Positions 1-9,075 are shown, counted from the first letter of the stretch. The stretch: 64,000 nucleotides of DNA from Aeromonas bivalvium (GCF_000819765.1 NZ_CDBT01000008.1:211916-275915), one strand, 5' to 3'. The notes: generated by a model from the sequence alone, not told the origin. Program-made: numbers and translations.

Positions 1-65
1 ACTAGGATTCGAACCTAGGAATGGCGAGATCAAAACCCGCTGCCTTACCGCTTGGCGATACCCCA
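1..65 (-). tRNA. tRNA-Gln (TTG), 3' end cut by window edge
   Basis: On the minus strand the sequence gives a 5' acceptor strand TGGGGTA, a D arm, an anticodon loop TTTTGAT (anticodon TTG, reads CAA) and the start of the T arm. The last part of the T arm, the acceptor 3' strand and the CCA lie before base 1. It is the most promoter-distal member seen of a Gln/Met tRNA array. Confidence 0.93.
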
Positions 66-112
66 ACAACACTCCTCGACAGTCATGAGACTGATCAAGG
101 AACCTTTAAAAA

Positions 113-179
113 TGACTGCGGCACCAGGATAGAAACCTAGCAACGTCGACGAGATTAACAATCTCTTACGTTGACCACA
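113..179 (-). pseudogene. decayed tRNA-like relic (GTT in anticodon position)
   Basis: This stretch occupies a tRNA-sized slot between two tRNA-Gln genes. Read on the minus strand it keeps a weak 7-bp acceptor (6 of 7 paired, with G-T wobbles), an anticodon-like hairpin GAGA/TCTC with loop TTGTTAA, and a 5-bp T stem CTAGG/CCTGG. The T loop is TTTCTAT instead of TTCGAAT, the D arm is shortened to about eight bases, and the 3' end reads TCA rather than CCA. The arrangement suggests a duplicated tRNA that lost its D arm and conserved loop bases. The GTT triplet would read Asn codons, but without D and T arms a working tRNA is unlikely. Confidence 0.55.
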
Positions 180-212
180 GTGTTCACCGACAAGTTCGAT
201 GAACGGCAATAA

Positions 213-287
213 TGGCTGGGGTACTAGGATTCGAACCTAGGGATGGCGAGATCAAAACCCGCTGCCTTACCGCTTGGCGATACCCCA
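213..287 (-). tRNA. tRNA-Gln (TTG)
   Basis: A 75-base gene with encoded CCA (TGG at 213-215 on the plus strand). The acceptor TGGGGTA/TACCCCA pairs fully, the T loop is TTCGAAT and the anticodon is TTG. It is identical in body to the other Gln copies except for one T-arm-adjacent base (GG instead of GA after the T stem). Confidence 0.97.
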
Positions 288-299
288 ACAGAACAAGAA

Positions 300-376
300 T
301 GGTGGCTATGACGGGATTCGAACCTGTGACCCTCGCATTATGAGTGCGATGCTCTAACCAACTGAGCTACATAGCC
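300..376 (-). tRNA. tRNA-Met (CAT), elongator type
   Basis: A 77-base gene with encoded CCA. The acceptor is GGCTATG/CATAGCC, the anticodon loop CTCATAA carries CAT, and the T loop is TTCGAAT. The first acceptor pair is G-C and the body resembles elongator tRNA-Met (metT type) rather than the initiator, which has a mismatched first pair. A CAT anticodon could also be a tRNA-Ile2 with lysidine, but the overall sequence fits Met. Confidence 0.95.
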
Positions 377-413
377 TTTGTTATCAACCACAAGGTGGAA
401 GAAAACATAATAA

Positions 414-488
414 TGGCTGGGGTACTAGGATTCGAACCTAGGGATGGCGAGATCAAAACCCGCTGCCTTACCGCTTGGCGATACCCCA
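414..488 (-). tRNA. tRNA-Gln (TTG)
   Basis: A 75-base Gln gene with anticodon TTG and encoded CCA. It is followed on the plus strand by a spacer at 490-533 that closely matches the spacer at 68-112, showing that gene plus spacer were duplicated together. Confidence 0.97.
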
Positions 489-534
489 ACAGCGCTCCTC
501 GACAGTCATGAGACTTGCCAAAGAACTTTAAAAA

Positions 535-609
535 TGGCTGGGGTACTAGGATTCGAACCTAGGAATGGCGAGATCAAAACCCGCTGCCTTACCGCTTGGC
601 GATACCCCA
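535..609 (-). tRNA. tRNA-Gln (TTG)
   Basis: A 75-base Gln gene, second in the transcript after the promoter-proximal tRNA-Met. The cloverleaf is complete, with anticodon TTG and encoded CCA. Confidence 0.97.
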
Positions 610-622
610 ACTGCAAGATTAA

Positions 623-699
623 TGGTGGCTATGACGGGATTCGAACCTGTGACCCTCGCATTATGAGTGCGATGCTCTAACCAACTGAGCTACATAGCC
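623..699 (-). tRNA. tRNA-Met (CAT), elongator type, first gene of the array
   Basis: A 77-base gene matching the Met copy at 300-376. It is the first tRNA after the promoter at 745-773, leaving a leader of about 39 bases. Confidence 0.95.
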
Positions 700-744
700 A
701 ACCTTGCTTCCAGTGCCTCGTTGCCTCGTCACTGTGCGGCCCGA

Positions 745-773
745 ATTATGCGTATCTGGCTTTGGGGCGTCAA
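745..773 (-). promoter_or_regulatory. sigma70-type promoter of the tRNA array
   Basis: On the minus strand there is TTGACG (773-768), a 17-base spacer and CATAAT (750-745), followed by a G+C-rich discriminator (TCGGGCCGC). A G+C-rich discriminator is typical of stringently controlled stable-RNA promoters. The start would fall near 738. Confidence 0.75.
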
Positions 774-896
774 CCCTTTTTTTGCCAGAAAAACCGAATT
801 TGGGTGCGTTTGGCCAGATATTGCGCTCTGTCGCGCAAAAGCCCAACAATCTGACTTTTTTAAGCTCAGGGCGTCTTGGGCCAACCGCTGCTACCC

Positions 897-928
897 CTTA
901 AAAAACAGGCCAGCATTTGCTGGCCTGT
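897..928 (-). terminator. rho-independent terminator after ychF
   Basis: A perfect 11-bp stem (ACAGGCCAGCA on the plus strand, 905-915, paired to its complement ending at 928), followed on the minus strand by a run of six T. It lies just past the ychF stop. Confidence 0.9.
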
Positions 929-935
929 CATGGGG

Positions 936-2027
936 TTAGACGTTGAACAGGAAGTTCATGATATCGCCATCCTTGACGATATAGTCCTTGCCTTCGGCGC
1001 GCATCTTGCCCGCTTCCTTCGCGCCTTGCTCACCCTTGTAGGTGATAAAGTCGTCAAACGCGATGGTTTGCGCGCGAATAAAGCCTTTTTCGAAGTCGGT
1101 GTGGATCTTGCCAGCCGCCTGGGGCGCCGTGGCACCGACCGGGATGGTCCAGGCCCGCACTTCCTTCACCCCGGCGGTGAAATAGGTCTGCAGGTTCAGC
1201 AGCTCGTAACCGGAGCGAATTACCCGGTTCAGGCCCGGCTCCTCGATGCCCAGATCCGCCATGAACTCGGCGCGGTCGGCGTCATCCAGCTCGGCGATGT
1301 CCGCCTCGATGGCGCAGCAGACCACGACCACCACGGCATTCTCGGCGGCGGCGATTTCACGCACCTTGTCGAGGAAGGGGTTGTTGTCAAAGCCATCTTC
1401 CGCCACGTTGGCGATATACATGGTGGGTTTCAGGGTCAGGAAGTTGAGGTGGGCAACGGCGGCCAGCTCCTCCTTGGAGAGATCCAGACCACGGATCATC
1501 TTGCCATCTTCCAGAGCGGCTTTAATCTTTTCCAGGGTTTCCACTTCCAGCTTGGCATCCTTGTCGCCGCCCTTGGCGCGCTTGGACTGACGGTGGATGG
1601 CGCGCTCGCAGGCATCCAGATCCGACAGGGCCAGCTCGGTGTTGATCACCTCGATGTCATCGGCCGGAGAGACCTTGCCCGCGACGTGGACTATGTTTTC
1701 GTCCTCGAAGCAGCGCACCACGTGACCAATGGCCTCGGTCTCGCGGATGTTGGCCAGGAACTGGTTGCCCAGACCTTCACCCTTGGAAGCGCCCGCCACC
1801 AGACCGGCGATGTCCACGAACTCCATGGTGGTCGGCACGACGCGCTGGGGGTTGATGATGGCCGCCAGCTGGTCGAGACGGGGATCCGGCATGGGCACGA
1901 CACCCGTGTTCGGCTCAATGGTGCAGAACGGGAAGTTGGCGGCTTCGATGCCGGCCTTGGTCAGCGCATTGAACAGGGTGGATTTGCCTACATTGGGCAG
2001 GCCCACGATACCGCATTTAAAACCCAT
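936..2027 (-). CDS. ychF: ribosome-binding ATPase YchF (OLA1 family)
   Basis: A 363-residue protein, the usual length for this family of translation-factor-class P-loop proteins that associate with ribosomes. A Walker A motif GLPNVGKST sits at about residues 8-16. The usual NKxD guanine-recognition motif is replaced by N-V-A-E (about residue 205), which explains why YchF prefers ATP over GTP. The C-terminal third ([14 protein letters not shown] and onward) is the TGS domain. AAGG lies nine bases before the ATG. The gene is downstream of pth on the same strand, the order seen in enterobacteria and vibrios, and ends at a strong terminator. Function beyond ribosome association (oxidative stress, stalled ribosomes) is family knowledge. 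Confidence 0.97.
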   Translation of the reverse strand: MGFKCGIVGLPNVGKSTLFNALTKAGIEAANFPFCTIEPNTGVVPMPDPRLDQLAAIINPQRVVPTTMEFVDIAGLVAGASKGEGLGNQFLANIRETEAIGHVVRCFEDENIVHVAGKVSPADDIEVINTELALSDLDACERAIHRQSKRAKGGDKDAKLEVETLEKIKAALEDGKMIRGLDLSKEELAAVAHLNFLTLKPTMYIANVAEDGFDNNPFLDKVREIAAAENAVVVVVCCAIEADIAELDDADRAEFMADLGIEEPGLNRVIRSGYELLNLQTYFTAGVKEVRAWTIPVGATAPQAAGKIHTDFEKGFIRAQTIAFDDFITYKGEQGAKEAGKMRAEGKDYIVKDGDIMNFLFNV

Positions 2028-2078
2028 GGATAGTTACCTTACTTGGTGGATGCTGTGAGGCCGCCCGGGCGACCCGTG

Positions 2079-2223
2079 TCATGCTTTCTCGGCCTGGCGC
2101 CGCCTCGCGGTGCCCGGCCTTGGTCATATCTTGCTCGTGATCGCCCGTCCGGCGTGCCGGATCAGGCTTTCTCGGCCTTGAAGCTGTGCAGGCGGTTCAT
2201 GGCCTTGGTCATGTCTTGCTTGA
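2079..2223 (-). repeat. degenerate duplicate of the pth 3' end in the pth-ychF gap
   Basis: Bases 2079-2140 repeat the last 17 or so codons of pth (2162-2223). Both blocks start (plus strand) with TCA-GCTTTCTCGGCC and carry GGCCTTGGTCAT-TCTTGCT at nearly the same spacing. On the minus strand the copy reads as a small frame starting MTKA, as does the pth tail, then diverges and rejoins at the end. The middle differs strongly, so the duplication is old or was altered by gene conversion. Confidence 0.7.
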
Positions 2224-2758
2224 ACAGGATGTCGGTGGCGCGCAAGGCTTCGTCCAGCGCGGCGTCGATCAGGCCCTGCTCGCTGCTGGGCGCCTTGGTC
2301 AGCACGAAGCCGGCGACCAGCTCCTTGGCGCCGGGGTGGCCGATGCCGAGCCGCAACCGGAAGAACTCCTTGTTGTTGCCCATCTTGGCGATGATGTCCT
2401 TGAGGCCGTTGTGGCCGCCATGGCCGCCACCCTGCTTGAATTTGGCGATGCCGGGGGGCAGATCCAGTTCGTCGTGGGCCACCAGCATCTCTTGCGGCTC
2501 TATCTGGTAGAAGCGGGCCAGTGCGGCCACCGCCTTGCCGGAGAGATTCATGTAGGTGTTCGGGATGAGCAGGCGAACGTCCTGTCCCTCCACCAGGATG
2601 CGGGCCGTGTGACCATAAAACTTGGGCTCTTCACGCAGGCTGACATTGTGCCAGCGGGCCAGCTGCTCGACATACCAGGCACCCGCATTGTGGCGTGTCT
2701 TGGCATATTCGGCGCCGGGGTTGCCCAGCCCGACGATCAGTTTGATTTGGCTTGTCAC
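2162..2758 (-). CDS. pth: peptidyl-tRNA hydrolase
   Basis: Cleaves peptidyl-tRNA released by abortive translation so the tRNA can be recycled. The 198-residue product matches the usual length of about 194. Family signatures are visible: [17 protein letters not shown] with the catalytic histidine, [19 protein letters not shown] with the conserved Asp, and [11 protein letters not shown]. The reading frame stays open upstream to 2842, but the start chosen is the GTG at 2758, since homology begins there ([15 protein letters not shown]) and a purine-rich GAGAG lies upstream. The last codons are duplicated in the gap before ychF (2079-2140). Confidence 0.95.
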   Translation of the reverse strand: MTSQIKLIVGLGNPGAEYAKTRHNAGAWYVEQLARWHNVSLREEPKFYGHTARILVEGQDVRLLIPNTYMNLSGKAVAALARFYQIEPQEMLVAHDELDLPPGIAKFKQGGGHGGHNGLKDIIAKMGNNKEFFRLRLGIGHPGAKELVAGFVLTKAPSSEQGLIDAALDEALRATDILFKQDMTKAMNRLHSFKAEKA

Positions 2759-2880
2759 GCTCGCTCTCTTTACTCGCAGCTGCCCAAAGCGGTGTGCCCG
2801 GGGCAATAGGACGCAATATTCTAGCCGCCGAGTGGCGATCACTCAACCAATGCTGTCCCGCCGCGGCCAAGACCCCGGAA

Positions 2881-2916
2881 AACAGAAAAACCGCCACGGG
2901 GGCGGTTTTTCTGTTC
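2881..2916 (-). terminator. rho-independent terminator after prs
   Basis: A near-symmetrical hairpin, AAAAACCGCC...GGGCGGTTTTT, just downstream of the prs stop. T runs occur on both strands, so it may work in both directions. Confidence 0.85.
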
Positions 2917-2945
2917 TGGCCTGCCAGCGCACTGGCGAGCCGGCA

Positions 2946-3893
2946 TCAATGCTCGAACATGGCAGAGATGGACTCTTCGTTGCTGATGCGGCGAATCGCC
3001 TCGGCCAGCACGGTAGAGAGGGTCAGCTGCTTGACCTTGCCAACGGCCTTCATCTCCGGGGTCAACGGGATGGAGTCGGTGATGATCAGCTCGTCGATGA
3101 CCGAGTTCTTGATGTTCTCGACGGCGGTGCCGGAGAAGACAGGGTGAGTCGCGTAGGCAAACACCCGCTTGGCGCCGCGCTCTTTCAGCGCTTCGGCGGC
3201 CTTGCACAGGGTGCCGCCGGTATCGATCATGTCGTCGACTATGATGCAGTCGCGGTCGGCAACGTCACCGATCAGGTGCATGACCTGGGAGACGTTCGCA
3301 CGGGGACGACGCTTGTCGATGATGGCGATGTCGGTGTCATCCAGCAGCTTGGCGATGGCACGGGCACGGACCACGCCGCCGATGTCCGGGGAGACGACCA
3401 CGGGGGATTCGAGGTTTTTGGACTTCATGTCTTCCAGCAGCACCGGGCTGCCGAACACGTTGTCTACCGGGACATCGAAGAAGCCCTGGATCTGTTCGGC
3501 ATGCAGGTCAACGGTCAGCACGCGATCCACACCCACGCTGGAGAGGAAGTCTGCGACGACCTTGGCGGTGATGGGCACACGGGCGGAGCGGACGCGGCGG
3601 TCCTGGCGGGCATAGCCAAAGTAGGGAATGACAGCAGTGATACGGCCAGCTGAAGCACGACGCAGGGCATCCACCATCACGATCAATTCCATCAAATTGT
3701 CGTTGGTCGGGGCACAGGTGGATTGAATGATGAAGATATCGCCACCACGTACATTCTCATTGATCTGTACGCTGATTTCGCCGTCGCTAAAGCGACCTAC
3801 GGCAGCATTGCCGAGTTTGATAAACAGGCGATCTGCGATCTTCTGGGCTAGTTCCGGCGTTGCGTTACCAGCAAACAGCTTCATGTCAGGCAC
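2946..3893 (-). CDS. prs: ribose-phosphate pyrophosphokinase (PRPP synthetase)
   Basis: Makes phosphoribosyl pyrophosphate from ribose 5-phosphate and ATP for nucleotide, His, Trp and NAD synthesis. The product is 315 residues, exactly the E. coli length. The PRPP-binding loop DDMIDTGGT is at about residues 220-228, and the ATP/ribose-phosphate elements FSDGE and RQDRR near residues 35 and 97-104. The frame runs open to 3977, but the start is taken as GTG at 3893 (VPDMKLFAG), because E. coli prs also uses GTG at this place and GAGG lies nine bases upstream. A leader of about 220 bases separates it from the upstream tRNA-Gln; long prs leaders are known in enterobacteria. Confidence 0.97.
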   Translation of the reverse strand: MPDMKLFAGNATPELAQKIADRLFIKLGNAAVGRFSDGEISVQINENVRGGDIFIIQSTCAPTNDNLMELIVMVDALRRASAGRITAVIPYFGYARQDRRVRSARVPITAKVVADFLSSVGVDRVLTVDLHAEQIQGFFDVPVDNVFGSPVLLEDMKSKNLESPVVVSPDIGGVVRARAIAKLLDDTDIAIIDKRRPRANVSQVMHLIGDVADRDCIIVDDMIDTGGTLCKAAEALKERGAKRVFAYATHPVFSGTAVENIKNSVIDELIITDSIPLTPEMKAVGKVKQLTLSTVLAEAIRRISNEESISAMFEH

Positions 3894-4111
3894 GGTTTGA
3901 AACCTCGGGGTTGCATCCAGTATGTGGGTGAGTCCGTTATTGGACCCATCATCGTTCGGTAGCAAACGATTTAGCAAGCTGACGGGGCAGGGCTAAGGAC
4001 CCGGACCGGCAGGCCAACCGAATGAACCCTGCACAGACCTTATAGCAGAAAGGGAGGGGGCGAAGCCATGACGGGAGTCTGCCTTCGGTTACGCTTCCCG
4101 TACTGCAATGA

Positions 4112-4186
4112 TGGCTGGGGTACTAGGATTCGAACCTAGGAATGGCGAGATCAAAACCCGCTGCCTTACCGCTTGGCGATACCCCA
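4112..4186 (-). tRNA. tRNA-Gln (TTG) embedded between ispE and prs
   Basis: A complete 75-base cloverleaf with anticodon TTG and encoded CCA, identical in type to the array at 1-609. Its 5' end lies one base after the ispE stop codon (4188-4190) with no room for a promoter, so it is presumably cut out of the lolB-ispE transcript. Confidence 0.97.
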
Positions 4187-4187
4187 A

Positions 4188-5036
4188 TCATTGAGCCTGT
4201 TGCAATGTCACGAAGAGTGGTGATATGTTCTCGCCCTTGGCGACAAACCCTCCCCACGCTTTCGGTACCTTGGCCAACACCTTTCGAGCACTCACTTCGT
4301 CTTCAAACTGAGCAAAGACGCAGGCTCCTGTGCCCGTCATTCTTGACGGCGCGTATTCTAGCAACCAGCCGAGCGCATTGGCAACCTCGGGGTGGCGCTT
4401 TTTCACCAGGGGCTCGCAATCGTTTTTCCATTCTCCTGCCAGCAATCCCTGCAATGTCAATTTAGGGGTATTTCTGGGCAGTTCGGGATCCTGAAACACG
4501 GCCGCCGTGCTGACATGGCACTGCGGCTTGATCACCAGATACCAGTGCTGCGGCAGGGTGACCGGCTGCAACTGCTCTCCCACTCCTTCGGCAAAGGCGG
4601 CGCGACCGCGCACGAACACAGGCACATCGGCCCCCAGGCTGACGCCGAGCTCGGCCAGCTCATCTTGCGTGAGCCCTGCCTGCCAGAGGTGATTCAAGGC
4701 CACCAGGGTGGTGGCGGCGTCAGACGACCCCCCGCCGATGCCGCCCCCCATGGGCAGAATTTTCTCCAGCCGGATGTGGGCCCCCTGGGGGCGCGGCAAT
4801 CTGGCCTGTAGCAGGCGGGCGGCGCGGATGATGAGATTCTGCTCATCGGGTACCCCGGGGATGGCCGGGGTCAGGGTGAGCAGGTCCGTGCCCGGCAGTG
4901 GCTCGAACTCGAGCCAGTCACCCTGATCGAGGAAGATGAACAGGGTCTGCAATTCGTGATAGCCGTCGGGGCGGCGGCCATTGATGTGCAGGAAGAGATT
5001 GAGTTTGGCCGGGGCGGGCCAGCGCAGCTGGGTCAT
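4188..5036 (-). CDS. ispE: 4-diphosphocytidyl-2-C-methyl-D-erythritol kinase
   Basis: GHMP-family kinase of the MEP isoprenoid pathway that phosphorylates CDP-methylerythritol at the 2-position. The 282-residue product carries the N-terminal [12 protein letters not shown] segment and the ATP-binding loop [15 protein letters not shown] at about residues 91-105, and a C-terminal GTGACVF segment. The ATG at 5036 overlaps the lolB stop (ATGA), which settles the start although the frame is open further upstream. The operon order lolB-ispE-(tRNA-Gln)-prs follows the enterobacterial lolB-ispE-prs order with a tRNA inserted directly after the stop codon. Confidence 0.96.
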   Translation of the reverse strand: MTQLRWPAPAKLNLFLHINGRRPDGYHELQTLFIFLDQGDWLEFEPLPGTDLLTLTPAIPGVPDEQNLIIRAARLLQARLPRPQGAHIRLEKILPMGGGIGGGSSDAATTLVALNHLWQAGLTQDELAELGVSLGADVPVFVRGRAAFAEGVGEQLQPVTLPQHWYLVIKPQCHVSTAAVFQDPELPRNTPKLTLQGLLAGEWKNDCEPLVKKRHPEVANALGWLLEYAPSRMTGTGACVFAQFEDEVSARKVLAKVPKAWGGFVAKGENISPLFVTLQQAQ

Positions 5037-5641
5037 GGTTGCAGGGCCCACTCGTTGATCTGCAACTTGAGGCGGCTCTGGGGCCCCGTCATGGTGAGCA
5101 GATGAGGCAGGCGATAGCCGTCCTGATCCCGGTACTCCTGATAGCTTATCTGCCACTGGCCATCGCGTACGCTCGCCAGGCTGTTGTCGGGGTTGAGGCG
5201 GTAGTCCGCCTTGCCGGGCAGCCCCTTGATCCAGTCCGGCAGGCCGGCGATGGGCAGGTGCCAGCCGGTGAGCTGGAAGATGAGCGCCTCGGCATCCTGG
5301 CTCTGGTGCTGGCGCCCCTCGTTGTCAGTCAGGCTGACCCGGCCCTGGCTGCGGGAGAGTTCCAGTATGCTGGTGCCGATGAGGCTGGTGAGGTTGAGGC
5401 GATAATCCTCGCCATCTTGCTGCCAGTTGAGGCGGGCACTGCCCCTCTGCTGGGCGCTGATGATGGCCATCTTGCCCGACAGCTGCCAGTGGTCGAGTCG
5501 CTCGAGGCGGGCGCGCTCCTGCTGCCAATTCACTTGCTGGCGCTGGGGGGAGGTCGTGGTACAACCGGCGAGCAGCAGCAGGCCGAGCAGGGGCAAAAAT
5601 CGCAAGAACAAGGTAGGGCTCCCGACATGGTGGTTTGGCAC
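5033..5641 (-). CDS. lolB: outer membrane lipoprotein LolB
   Basis: The outer-membrane receptor that takes lipoproteins from the periplasmic carrier LolA and inserts them in the outer membrane. The 202-residue precursor has a short positive start, a hydrophobic stretch and a lipobox LLAGC with the lipidated Cys at residue 27. The position after Cys is Thr, not Asp, in keeping with outer-membrane sorting. The body has the W-x-L-SGKMAI opening strand typical of LolB. It overlaps ispE by four bases and is divergent from hemA across a 99-base gap that must hold both promoters. Confidence 0.95.
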   Translation of the reverse strand: MPNHHVGSPTLFLRFLPLLGLLLLAGCTTTSPQRQQVNWQQERARLERLDHWQLSGKMAIISAQQRGSARLNWQQDGEDYRLNLTSLIGTSILELSRSQGRVSLTDNEGRQHQSQDAEALIFQLTGWHLPIAGLPDWIKGLPGKADYRLNPDNSLASVRDGQWQISYQEYRDQDGYRLPHLLTMTGPQSRLKLQINEWALQP

Positions 5642-5740
5642 AGTATACGGGGCGGCCGTATTGCTTTTAAAGCCTTACCCTTTCTCGTACAATTGGCAGC
5701 CTTATACACCCTGTGCCCAAGAAACGACCAGCGCCCACTC

Positions 5741-6997
5741 ATGAGTCTGCTTGCCCTCGGAATCAACCACAACACCGCCAGTGTCGCCTTGCGGGAACGG
5801 GTCGCCTTTGGCCCCGATTGCATCGACCACGCCTTGCGGGAGTTGGCGGCGCAGCCCGGGGTGCACGAGGCGGTGATCGTCTCCACCTGCAACCGCACCG
5901 AGCTCTATTGCGCCCTGGAGCAGGGGCACGACGATCAGGTCACCCAGTGGCTGCAGCGCTACCACGGCCTGGACGCCGGCGAGGTGCAGGGCGCCCTCTA
6001 TCGCCATCACGATGAGGAGGCGGTGCGCCACCTGATGCGGGTCGCCTGCGGCCTCGACTCCCTGGTGCTGGGAGAGCCCCAGATCCTGGGGCAGATCAAG
6101 CAGTCCTACGCCCATGCCCAGCAGGCCGAGGTGCTCAAGGGCTCGCTGGAACGCCTGTTCCAGAAGTCGTTCTCGGTGGCGAAAAGAGTGCGCACCGACA
6201 CCGAGATCGGCGCCAGCGCCGTGTCGGTGGCCTTCGCCGCGGTCAGCCTGGCCCGGCGCATCTTCTCGGATCTTTCCCAGACCAAGGTGCTGCTGGTGGG
6301 CGCCGGCGAGACCATAGAACTGGTGGCCCGCCATCTGCGCGAGCAGAACGTGCGCCAGATGATGGTCGCCAACCGCACACTGCAACGGGCTCATGCCCTG
6401 GCCGAGGAGTTTGGCGCCCAGGTGATGACGCTCGAAGAGATCCCCGATTACCTGCACGAGGCGGACATCGTCATCAGCTCCACCGCCAGTCCCTTGCCCA
6501 TCATCGGCAAGGGCATGGTGGAGCGTGCCCTCAAGGCGCGCCGTTTCAGACCCATGTTCCTGGTGGACATAGCGGTGCCGAGGGACATCGAGGCCGAGGT
6601 GGACGATCTCTCCGATGCCTACCTCTACACGGTGGACGATCTGCAGGGGATCATCGAGCAGAACCTGGAGACCCGCAAACGGGCGGCCGCCGAGGCCGAG
6701 CTCATCGTACTGGAAGAGCGGGACGACTTCATGGGCTGGTACCGTTCGCTTCATGCGGTCGACCTCATTCGCGATTACCGTGCCCAGGCCCAGCAGTATG
6801 CCGAAGAGGAGCTGGCTCGCACCCTGCAAGCCCTGGCACAGGGCGAGTCCCCCGAGGCGGCCGCCCGCGCCCTGAGCCACAGGCTCACCAACAAGCTGAT
6901 CCATGCCCCGACCCAGGCCCTGCGCCAGGCCGGCGCCAGTGGCGATCGGGAGCAGCTGGGTCAGCTGCGCCAGATCCTTGGCCTGTCCGCCGAATAA
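5741..6997 (+). CDS. hemA: glutamyl-tRNA reductase
   Basis: First committed step of C5-pathway tetrapyrrole synthesis: reduces glutamyl-tRNA to glutamate-1-semialdehyde with NADPH. The 418 residues equal the E. coli length. The catalytic cysteine is in [10 protein letters not shown] (about residue 50). The NADPH-binding fold is marked by [14 protein letters not shown] (about 185-198), and the C-terminal helical domain carries the dimerisation segment. The reading frame extends far upstream as an antisense artefact of lolB; the start [13 protein letters not shown] is set by homology. hemA heads a run hemA-prfA-prmC-sirB2-sirB1-kdsA, matching the E. coli order. Confidence 0.97.
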   Translation: MSLLALGINHNTASVALRERVAFGPDCIDHALRELAAQPGVHEAVIVSTCNRTELYCALEQGHDDQVTQWLQRYHGLDAGEVQGALYRHHDEEAVRHLMRVACGLDSLVLGEPQILGQIKQSYAHAQQAEVLKGSLERLFQKSFSVAKRVRTDTEIGASAVSVAFAAVSLARRIFSDLSQTKVLLVGAGETIELVARHLREQNVRQMMVANRTLQRAHALAEEFGAQVMTLEEIPDYLHEADIVISSTASPLPIIGKGMVERALKARRFRPMFLVDIAVPRDIEAEVDDLSDAYLYTVDDLQGIIEQNLETRKRAAAEAELIVLEERDDFMGWYRSLHAVDLIRDYRAQAQQYAEEELARTLQALAQGESPEAAARALSHRLTNKLIHAPTQALRQAGASGDREQLGQLRQILGLSAE

Positions 6998-7046
6998 CCT
7001 TGTCCGGGCCCGCCGCGGCCCCGTCACCATTGAGATACCGGAAACC

Positions 7047-8135
7047 ATGAACCCGTCACTGATCAGAAAGCTGGAAGGCCTCATCGAGCGCCATGAAGAA
7101 GTACAGGCCCTGCTCGGCGAACCCGGGGTCGCCTCGGATCAGGACAGATACCGTGCCCTGACCCGGGAATATGCCCAGCTGGAAGATATCGTTCACGCCT
7201 TCCAGCGCTTTCGCCAGGCCGAAGAGGATCTCGAGACCACCAGGTTGATGCTGGAGGAGGACGACCCCGAGCTGCGCGAGATGGCGCAGGAGGAGCTGCC
7301 CCTGGTCAAGGCCAGCCTGGAGGAGCAGGAGCAGGCGTTGCAGGTGATGCTGCTGCCCCGGGATCCCCGGGATGACAACAACTGCTACCTGGAGATCCGC
7401 GCCGGCGCCGGTGGCGACGAGGCGGCCATCTTCGCGGGGGATCTGTTTCGCATGTATTCCCGTTATGCCGAACGTCAGGGCTGGCGCGTTTCCATCGTCA
7501 GCTGCAACGATGGCGAGCATGGCGGCTACAAGGAGGTGATCGCCAAGGTGGACGGCGAGCACGTCTACGGTCGCCTCAAGTTCGAGTCCGGCGGTCACCG
7601 GGTGCAGCGGGTACCCGAGACCGAATCCCAGGGCCGGGTCCACACCTCCGCCTGTACCGTGGCCGTGCTGCCGGAAGTGCCGGAAGCCGAGCAGATCGAA
7701 ATCAATGCCTCGGACTTGAAGATAGATACCTTCCGCGCCTCCGGGGCCGGTGGTCAGCACGTCAACAAGACCGACTCCGCCATCCGCATCACCCACCTGC
7801 CCACCGGCCTGGTGGTGGAGTGCCAGGATGAGCGCTCCCAGCACAAGAACCGCGCCAAGGCGATGTCCGTGCTCTCCGCCCGCCTGCAGGCGGCCGAGGA
7901 CGAGCGCCATCGCGCCGCCGAGCAGAGCACCCGTCGCAACCTGGTGGGCTCCGGGGATCGCTCCGAGCGCATTCGCACCTACAACTATCCCCAGGGGCGC
8001 CTCTCCGAACATCGCATCAACCTCACCCTGTATCGTCTGGGGGAGATCCTGGAAGGGGATCTGGATTGCGTCATCACCCCCCTGGTGCAGGAGTATCAGG
8101 CGGATCAGCTCGCCTCCCTGGCGGACAACGGCTGA
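7047..8135 (+). CDS. prfA: peptide chain release factor 1
   Basis: Class I release factor that reads UAA and UAG and triggers peptide release. The 362-residue product carries the universal GGQ motif in [14 protein letters not shown] (about residues 232-245), the glutamine of which is methylated by PrmC, encoded next. The codon-recognition PxT tripeptide is P-E-T in RVPETESQG (E. coli has PAT). The ATG at 7047 is chosen by homology ([12 protein letters not shown]). The stop overlaps the ATG of a 23-codon frame that bridges to prmC. Confidence 0.97.
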   Translation: MNPSLIRKLEGLIERHEEVQALLGEPGVASDQDRYRALTREYAQLEDIVHAFQRFRQAEEDLETTRLMLEEDDPELREMAQEELPLVKASLEEQEQALQVMLLPRDPRDDNNCYLEIRAGAGGDEAAIFAGDLFRMYSRYAERQGWRVSIVSCNDGEHGGYKEVIAKVDGEHVYGRLKFESGGHRVQRVPETESQGRVHTSACTVAVLPEVPEAEQIEINASDLKIDTFRASGAGGQHVNKTDSAIRITHLPTGLVVECQDERSQHKNRAKAMSVLSARLQAAEDERHRAAEQSTRRNLVGSGDRSERIRTYNYPQGRLSEHRINLTLYRLGEILEGDLDCVITPLVQEYQADQLASLADNG

Positions 8136-8206
8136 TGAGCACAGTGCCGATGCAAAGAGGCTCGCTGGCGGCGCTCGCCATGGCGAGCGGACGGGAGCGC
8201 CACTGA
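8135..8206 (+). CDS. possible 23-codon bridging ORF between prfA and prmC
   Basis: An ATG at 8135-8137 overlaps the prfA stop (TGATG), and the frame runs 23 codons to a TGA at 8204-8206 that overlaps the prmC ATG (again TGATG). The peptide would start [10 protein letters not shown] and is rich in Ala and Arg. It has no recognisable family. The exact overlap at both ends would allow ribosomes to pass from prfA to prmC by coupling, but chance cannot be excluded. Confidence 0.25.
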   Translation: MSTVPMQRGSLAALAMASGRERH

Positions 8207-9075
8207 TGCAGATCCAGCAGGCCCGTGCCCACATCATGGCGACCCTGGCTTTTGGGGAATCCCCCCGTGCCGACGCCGATGCGCTGCTCTGCCATCTGCT
8301 GGGTTGCCGGCGCAGCTACCTGATGACCTGGCCGGAGCGCGAGCTCGATGCCGCCCAGCAAGCGACCCTGCAGGGCTGGCTGGCGCGCCGTCTGAATGGC
8401 GAGCCCATCGCCCATCTCATCGGCGAGCGGGAGTTCTGGTCCCTGCCCCTGAAGGTGAGCCCGGCCACCCTGATCCCGCGCCCGGACACCGAGCTGCTGG
8501 TGGAGCAGGCCCTGGCGCGCCTGCCGGCCGGCCCCTGTGCCCTGCTGGATCTGGGCACAGGCACCGGCGCCATCGCGTTGGCGCTCAAGTCCGAACGCCC
8601 CGATGCCGATATCTGGGCAGTGGATCGGATGGCGGACGCCGCCGCCCTGGCCCGCAGCAACAGCGCCGCCCTGGGGCTGCCCATCGTCGTGCGCGAGGGC
8701 AGCTGGTTTGCGCCCCTGGTGGATGCGCCGCATTTTGCGATGATTGTCTCCAATCCCCCCTATATCGACGGGGCGGATCAGCATCTGGCCCAGGGGGACG
8801 TGCGTTTCGAGCCGCGCTCGGCCCTGGTGGCCGACGAGCAGGGGCTGGCTGACCTGCGCCAGATAGTGGCGCAGGCCCCCGACCATCTGCTGCCGGGGGG
8901 CTGGCTCTTGCTCGAGCATGGCTGGGAGCAGGGGGAGGCGGTGCGTCGCTTGCTGCTAGATCAGGGTTATCAGCAGGTTGCGACCGTACGTGACTACGGG
9001 GACAACGAGCGGGTGACCCTGGGATGCTGGCCAGGCGTGGCGGCTGAGCCCGATCCCGCACCATTTCAAGGATAG
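8206..9075 (+). CDS. prmC: release factor glutamine methyltransferase
   Basis: Methylates the glutamine of the GGQ motif in release factors RF1 and RF2 using S-adenosylmethionine, which raises termination efficiency. The product is 289 residues. The N-terminal helical release-factor-binding domain is followed by the Rossmann fold with LLDLGTGTGAIAL (about residues 112-124) and the catalytic NPPY in SNPPYIDG (about 183-190). GGGAG at 8193-8197 gives an eight-base spacing to the ATG. It follows its own substrate gene, prfA. Confidence 0.96.
   Translation: MQIQQARAHIMATLAFGESPRADADALLCHLLGCRRSYLMTWPERELDAAQQATLQGWLARRLNGEPIAHLIGEREFWSLPLKVSPATLIPRPDTELLVEQALARLPAGPCALLDLGTGTGAIALALKSERPDADIWAVDRMADAAALARSNSAALGLPIVVREGSWFAPLVDAPHFAMIVSNPPYIDGADQHLAQGDVRFEPRSALVADEQGLADLRQIVAQAPDHLLPGGWLLLEHGWEQGEAVRRLLLDQGYQQVATVRDYGDNERVTLGCWPGVAAEPDPAPFQG

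Noticed and set aside
876-2033. A 385-codon frame on the plus strand opposite ychF
   Set aside because: Antisense shadow of ychF; no start signal and no recognisable domain.
8149-8230. A copy of the prmC start between prfA and prmC, like those at kdsA and anmK
   Set aside because: Only ATGCA and scattered bases match; too weak to count as a duplication.
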